Shown: positions 60,630 through 64,000 of the stretch, one piece after another
Position numbering within the stretch: position 1 is the first letter of the stretch
Layout: every line of letters begins with the position of its first letter
Made by a program: the position numbers and the translations under genes
Notes under the pieces: generated by a model
The model's input: the letters and a program-made list of their open reading frames with translations, nothing else
Database searches by the model: none
What the model was told of the DNA's origin: nothing
Assembly: GCF_027887165.1 (NCBI RefSeq)
Contig: NC_077230.1
Span: 29,312,351-29,376,350, forward strand
From: Monodelphis domestica
Taxonomy: Eukaryota; Chordata; Mammalia; Didelphimorphia; Didelphidae
Direction of reading: 5' to 3'
Length of the DNA: 64,000 nt

Positions 60630-63438
60630 ATGACAATCATAACACTGAACATGAATGGGATGAACTCACCCATAAAATGTAGACGAATAGCAGAGTGGAT
60701 TAGAATGCAAAACCCTACCATATGATGTCTTCAGGAAACACACAAGAGGCAGGTAGAAACTCACAAGGTCAGAATTAAAGGTTGGAGTAAGACCTATTCG
60801 GCCTCAACTAACAGAAAGAAGGTAGGAGTAGCAATCATGATATCTGACAAAACCAAATCAAAAATAGACCTGATTAAAAAGGATAGGGAAGGTAAATACA
60901 TCCTGATAAAAGGGAGTATAGACAATGAGGAAATATCACTAATCAACATGTATGCACCAAATAGTATAGCACCCAAATTTCTAATGGAGAAACTAGGATA
61001 ATTGAAGGAGGAAATAGATCATAAAACTATACTAGTGAGAGATCTGAACCAACCACTACCAAATTTAGATAAATCAAATAAATAAATAAATAAATAAATA
61101 AATAAGAGGTAAAAGAGGTGAATGAAATCATAGAAAAATTAGAGTTGATAGATATATGGAGAAAAATAAATAGGGATAAAAAGGAATATACCTTCTTTTC
61201 AGCATTGGCACATTCACAAAGACTGATCATACACTAGGTCATAAAATTGGCATACAAATATAGAAAAGCAGAAATAATTAATGCAGCCTTTTCAGATCAT
61301 AAGGCAATAAAAATAATGATCAGTAAGGGTACATGGAAAAGCAAATCAAAAATTAATTGGAAATTAAATAATATGATACTTCAAAATCAGTTAATTAGAG
61401 AAAAAATCATAGAAACAATGAATAATTTCATTGAAGAAAATGATTGGTGATACATCCCTTCAAAACTTATGGGATGTAGCCAAAGCAATACTCAGAGGAA
61501 AATTCATATCCCTGAGTGCATATATTAACAAATTAGGGAGGGCAGACGTCAATGAATTGGACATGCAAATCAAAAAACTTGAAAGCAAACAAATTAAAAA
61601 TGCCCCAGAAGAACACCAAACTAGATATCCTAAAAATTAAGGGAGAAATTAATAAAATTGAAAGTGATAGAACTATTGAATTAATAAATAAGACAAGAAG
61701 CTGGTACTTTGAATAAAACAAGCAGAATAGACAAGGTACTGGTCAACGTAATTAAAAAAAGGAGGGAAGAAAAGCAAATTAACAGTATCACAGATGAAAA
61801 GGGAGACCTTACCTTCAATGGAGAGGAAATTAAGTCAATCATTAAAAACTACCTTGCCCAATTATATGGCAATAAATATGCAAATCTAGGTGATATGGAT
61901 GAATATTTACAAAAATATAAACTGCCTAGACTAACAGAAGAAGAAATAGGATTTTTAAGTAATCCTATATCAGAAAAAGAAATCCAACAGGCCATCAAAG
62001 AACTCCATAAGAAAAAATCCCCAGGGCCTGATGGATTCACTAGTGAATTCTATCAAACATTCAAATAACAGCTAATCCCAATACTATACAAACTATTTGA
62101 CATAATAAGCAAAGAGGGAGAGCTACCAAACTCCTTTTATGACACAAATATGGTACTGATTCCAAAGCCAGATAGATCAAAAATGGAGAAAGAAAACTAC
62201 AGACCAATCTCCCTAATGAACATGGATGCAAAAATCTTAAATAGGATACTAGCAAAAAGACTCCAGCAAGTGATCAGGAGGGTCATTCACTATGATCAAG
62301 TAGGAGTCATACCAGGAATGCAGGGCTGGTTCAATATTAGGAAAACCATCCACATAATTGACCATATCAACAAACAGACAAAAATCACAGAAAAAGCCTT
62401 TGATAAAATACAACACCCATTCCTATTAAAAACACTAGAGAGTATAGGAATAGAAGGGTCTTTCCTAAAAATAATAAACAGTATATATCTAAAACCATCA
62501 GCTAACATCATCTGTAATGGGGATAAACTAGATGCATTCCCAATAAGATCAGGAGTGAAACAAGGATGTCCATTATTACCTCTATTATTTAACATTGTAC
62601 TAGAAACACTAGCAGTAGCAATTAGAGAAGAGAAAGAAATTGAAGGCATTAAAATAGGCAATGAGGAGATCAAATTATCACTCTTTTCAGATGATATGAT
62701 GGTCTACTTAAAGAATCCTAGAGAATCAACAAAAAAGCTAATCGAAATAATCAACAACATTAGCAAAGTTGTAGGATACAAAATAAATCCACACAAGTCA
62801 TCAGTATTCCTATATATTTCCAACACATCTCAGCAACAAGAATTAGAAAGAGAAATCCAATTCAAAATCACCTTAGACAAAATAAAATACTTAGGAATCT
62901 ATCTCCCGAGACAAACACAGGAACTATATGAACACAACTACAAAACACTCTCCGCACAATTAAAACTGAGCAATTGGAAAAACATTAATGGCTCATGGGT
63001 AGGACAAGCCAATATAATAAAAATGAACATCCTACCCAAACTGATCTACCCATTTAGTGCCATACTCATTGAACTCCAAAAAAAATTTTTTACTGAATTA
63101 GAAAAAATCATAACAAAGTTCATTTGGAAAGTCAAAGGATCAAGGATATCTAGGGAAATCATGAAAAAAAAATACAAAGGAAGGTGAGCTTGCAGTCCCA
63201 GATATGAAACTATACTATAAAGCAGTGGTCATCAAAACAATTAATTTGGTACTGGCTAAAAGACAGAAAGGAGGATCAGTGGAATATACTTGGGTTAAGC
63301 GACCCCAGCAAGACAGTCTATGAAAAACCCAAAGACCCCAGCTTTTGGGACAAAAGTCCACTATTTGACAAAAACTGCTGGGGAAATTGGAAGAGAGTGT
63401 GGGAGAGATTAGGTCTTGATCAACACCTCACACCCTAA
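60630..63438 (+). pseudogene. L1 ORF2 endonuclease/reverse transcriptase, broken and 3'-deleted
   Basis: ORF2p nicks target DNA and copies L1 RNA there. From ATG 60630 (MTIITLNMNGMNSP) the endonuclease is readable: CLQETH (catalytic Glu) near 60726, MYAPN near 60948, RDLNQPL near 61038, SDHKAI near 61300. In-frame stops stand at 60723-60725 (TGA), 60999-61001 (TAA) and 61083-61085 in an (AAAT)n run; the frame shifts between ~61106 and 61247 and again near 61440-61700. RT pieces: [15 protein letters not shown] (to a TAA at 62066-62068), then an open run through 63187 with [41 protein letters not shown], and FSDDMMVYL at the catalytic aspartates. Eight codons before EKAFD are missing. The cysteine-rich C-terminus is deleted. 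Confidence 0.9.
61076..61106 (+). repeat. (AAAT)n inside ORF2
   Basis: About seven AAAT units follow the DLNQPLPNLDKSNK codons of the endonuclease and introduce stops. This is probably replication-slippage expansion of an AT-rich coding stretch. Confidence 0.85.
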
Positions 63439-63542
63439 ACCAAGATAAACCAAGAAAAAAAAAAGTGATCTTTGTTTCTATTGAATAGCATTTGAAAATG
63501 ACCAACTAAAATAATGTTTAAAATTTTTTTAAAAGTGGTTGT

Positions 63543-64000
63543 TTGTTGTTGTTGTTGTTGTTTTCTCTTAACATTCTGTTAAACTTATACAAATTCACAA
63601 GAAGGTTGCAAACTGATGATTCCTGTCACTTAGATATCTGGTTTATTAGCAGTTGATAAAATTTGATAATATTCCTCCCTAAGTATTATGAAAAGTGTAT
63701 TTCCTCTAAAGGCAATTGCTTTATTTTTTGTATGACTCATCAAAAAATGTATTGATGTTGAGGACATATTTATGTTTGTATCATCTATATATACATACAT
63801 ACATATATATATAGATGAATTTGTACATAAGTATTTCTTTATAGTATTTTTTTATTCACCACAGCAGTTCTTTATCATTGTCTTTTAATGCCTACAATGG
63901 ATCTGGTCTCTTCTTATACCACTGTGACAAAAATCCAAGAATGAATAATCTACCACCACCTTAAATATATACACCTACACATGTACCACTTCTAGAAAAA
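63543..64000. other. Intergenic with (TTG)n and (CATA)n short tracts
   Basis: A (GTT)n run at 63543-63562 directly follows the L1 duplication. A short (CATA)n lies near 63788-63812. No gene seen to the window end. Confidence 0.6.

Larger units (their letters stand above)
58227..63530 (+). mobile_element. Near-complete L1 with both ends and 12-bp duplication, 3' portion internally deleted
   Basis: 5304 bp between perfect copies of aaaagtggttgt (58215-58226 and 63531-63542). The order is 5' UTR with tandem subrepeats (58227-58937), ORF1 (58938-59938), a 691-bp purine-rich spacer, and ORF2 endonuclease and reverse transcriptase (60630 on). After codons corresponding to '..GLDQHLTP' (to ~63438) it jumps at an A-rich junction (63447-63462) to the last ~75 bp of the 3' UTR ('gatctttg..aataatgttt'), so the ORF2 C-terminus and most of the 3' UTR are missing. 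It is the least decayed element of the window, yet it has one frameshift in ORF1 and several stops and frameshifts in ORF2. Confidence 0.95.

Overview
This window looks like ordinary, AT-rich, gene-poor intergenic DNA from a mammal, and the repeats point to a marsupial. Support comes from repeats I recognise by eye: the L1 3' tails with the 'taaatgaa..ctaatgcaaat' and 'tggaattg..gtcagctatgg' blocks, a 'ggggcagctggg..' tRNA/MIR-like SINE flanked by a perfect 9-bp duplication, and core-SINEs ending in (TTG)n. I cannot fix the species (a Monodelphis-like opossum or an Australian marsupial are both possible). I found no host protein-coding gene, exon, tRNA or rRNA. Almost every open frame in the window is a chance frame or lies inside a retroelement.

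Layout. 1-3085: old L1 3' half. 3.1-8.0 kb: mostly unique DNA with MIR pieces and a 117-bp L1 stub with an 11-bp target duplication. 8.0-9.0 kb: solo LTR (A) with a 4-bp duplication. 9-14 kb: unique DNA and MIR/THER SINE relics. 14.0-15.3 kb: two L1 3' ends in opposite orientation. 15.3-18.5 kb: 3' half of a class II (betaretrovirus-like) endogenous retrovirus with integrase, env and 3' LTR. 18.5-21.3 kb: a nested cluster of an LTR (B), an L1 fragment split by an inverted relative of B (C), then an L1 3' tail. 21.3-23.8 kb: more L1-derived sequence. 27.9-31.6 kb: a complete LTR-flanked element (F) with no retroviral coding capacity, inserted in a MIR. 32.5-35.2 kb: the 5' half of an L1 on the minus strand. 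38.8-39.2 kb: a 348-nt homopyrimidine tract. 40-46 kb: L2-like and L1 relics plus a GT/GA microsatellite. 46-47.7 kb: L1 split by LTR D. 48.2-49.5 kb: minus-strand L1 ORF1. 50.9-52.1 kb: two MAR1-like SINEs, the second split by LTR E. 52.3-54.4 kb: RTE-like, L1 ORF1 and SINE1-like elements. 55-57.7 kb: mostly unique DNA with a good CTCF-type motif. 58.2-63.5 kb: the best preserved element, an L1 with 5' UTR, ORF1 and ORF2, flanked by a perfect 12-bp duplication but broken by one frameshift, several stops, a deletion in the reverse transcriptase and loss of its 3' portion.

The genes here work for the retroelements rather than the host, and none is intact. The most unusual items are the coding-deficient LTR element F, whose LTRs carry ZNF143/SBS-like promoter motifs; the LTR family A/B/C/D/E, with its strand-inverted nested pair; and the internally deleted L1 at 58-63.5 kb with its 0.7-kb purine-rich inter-ORF spacer.
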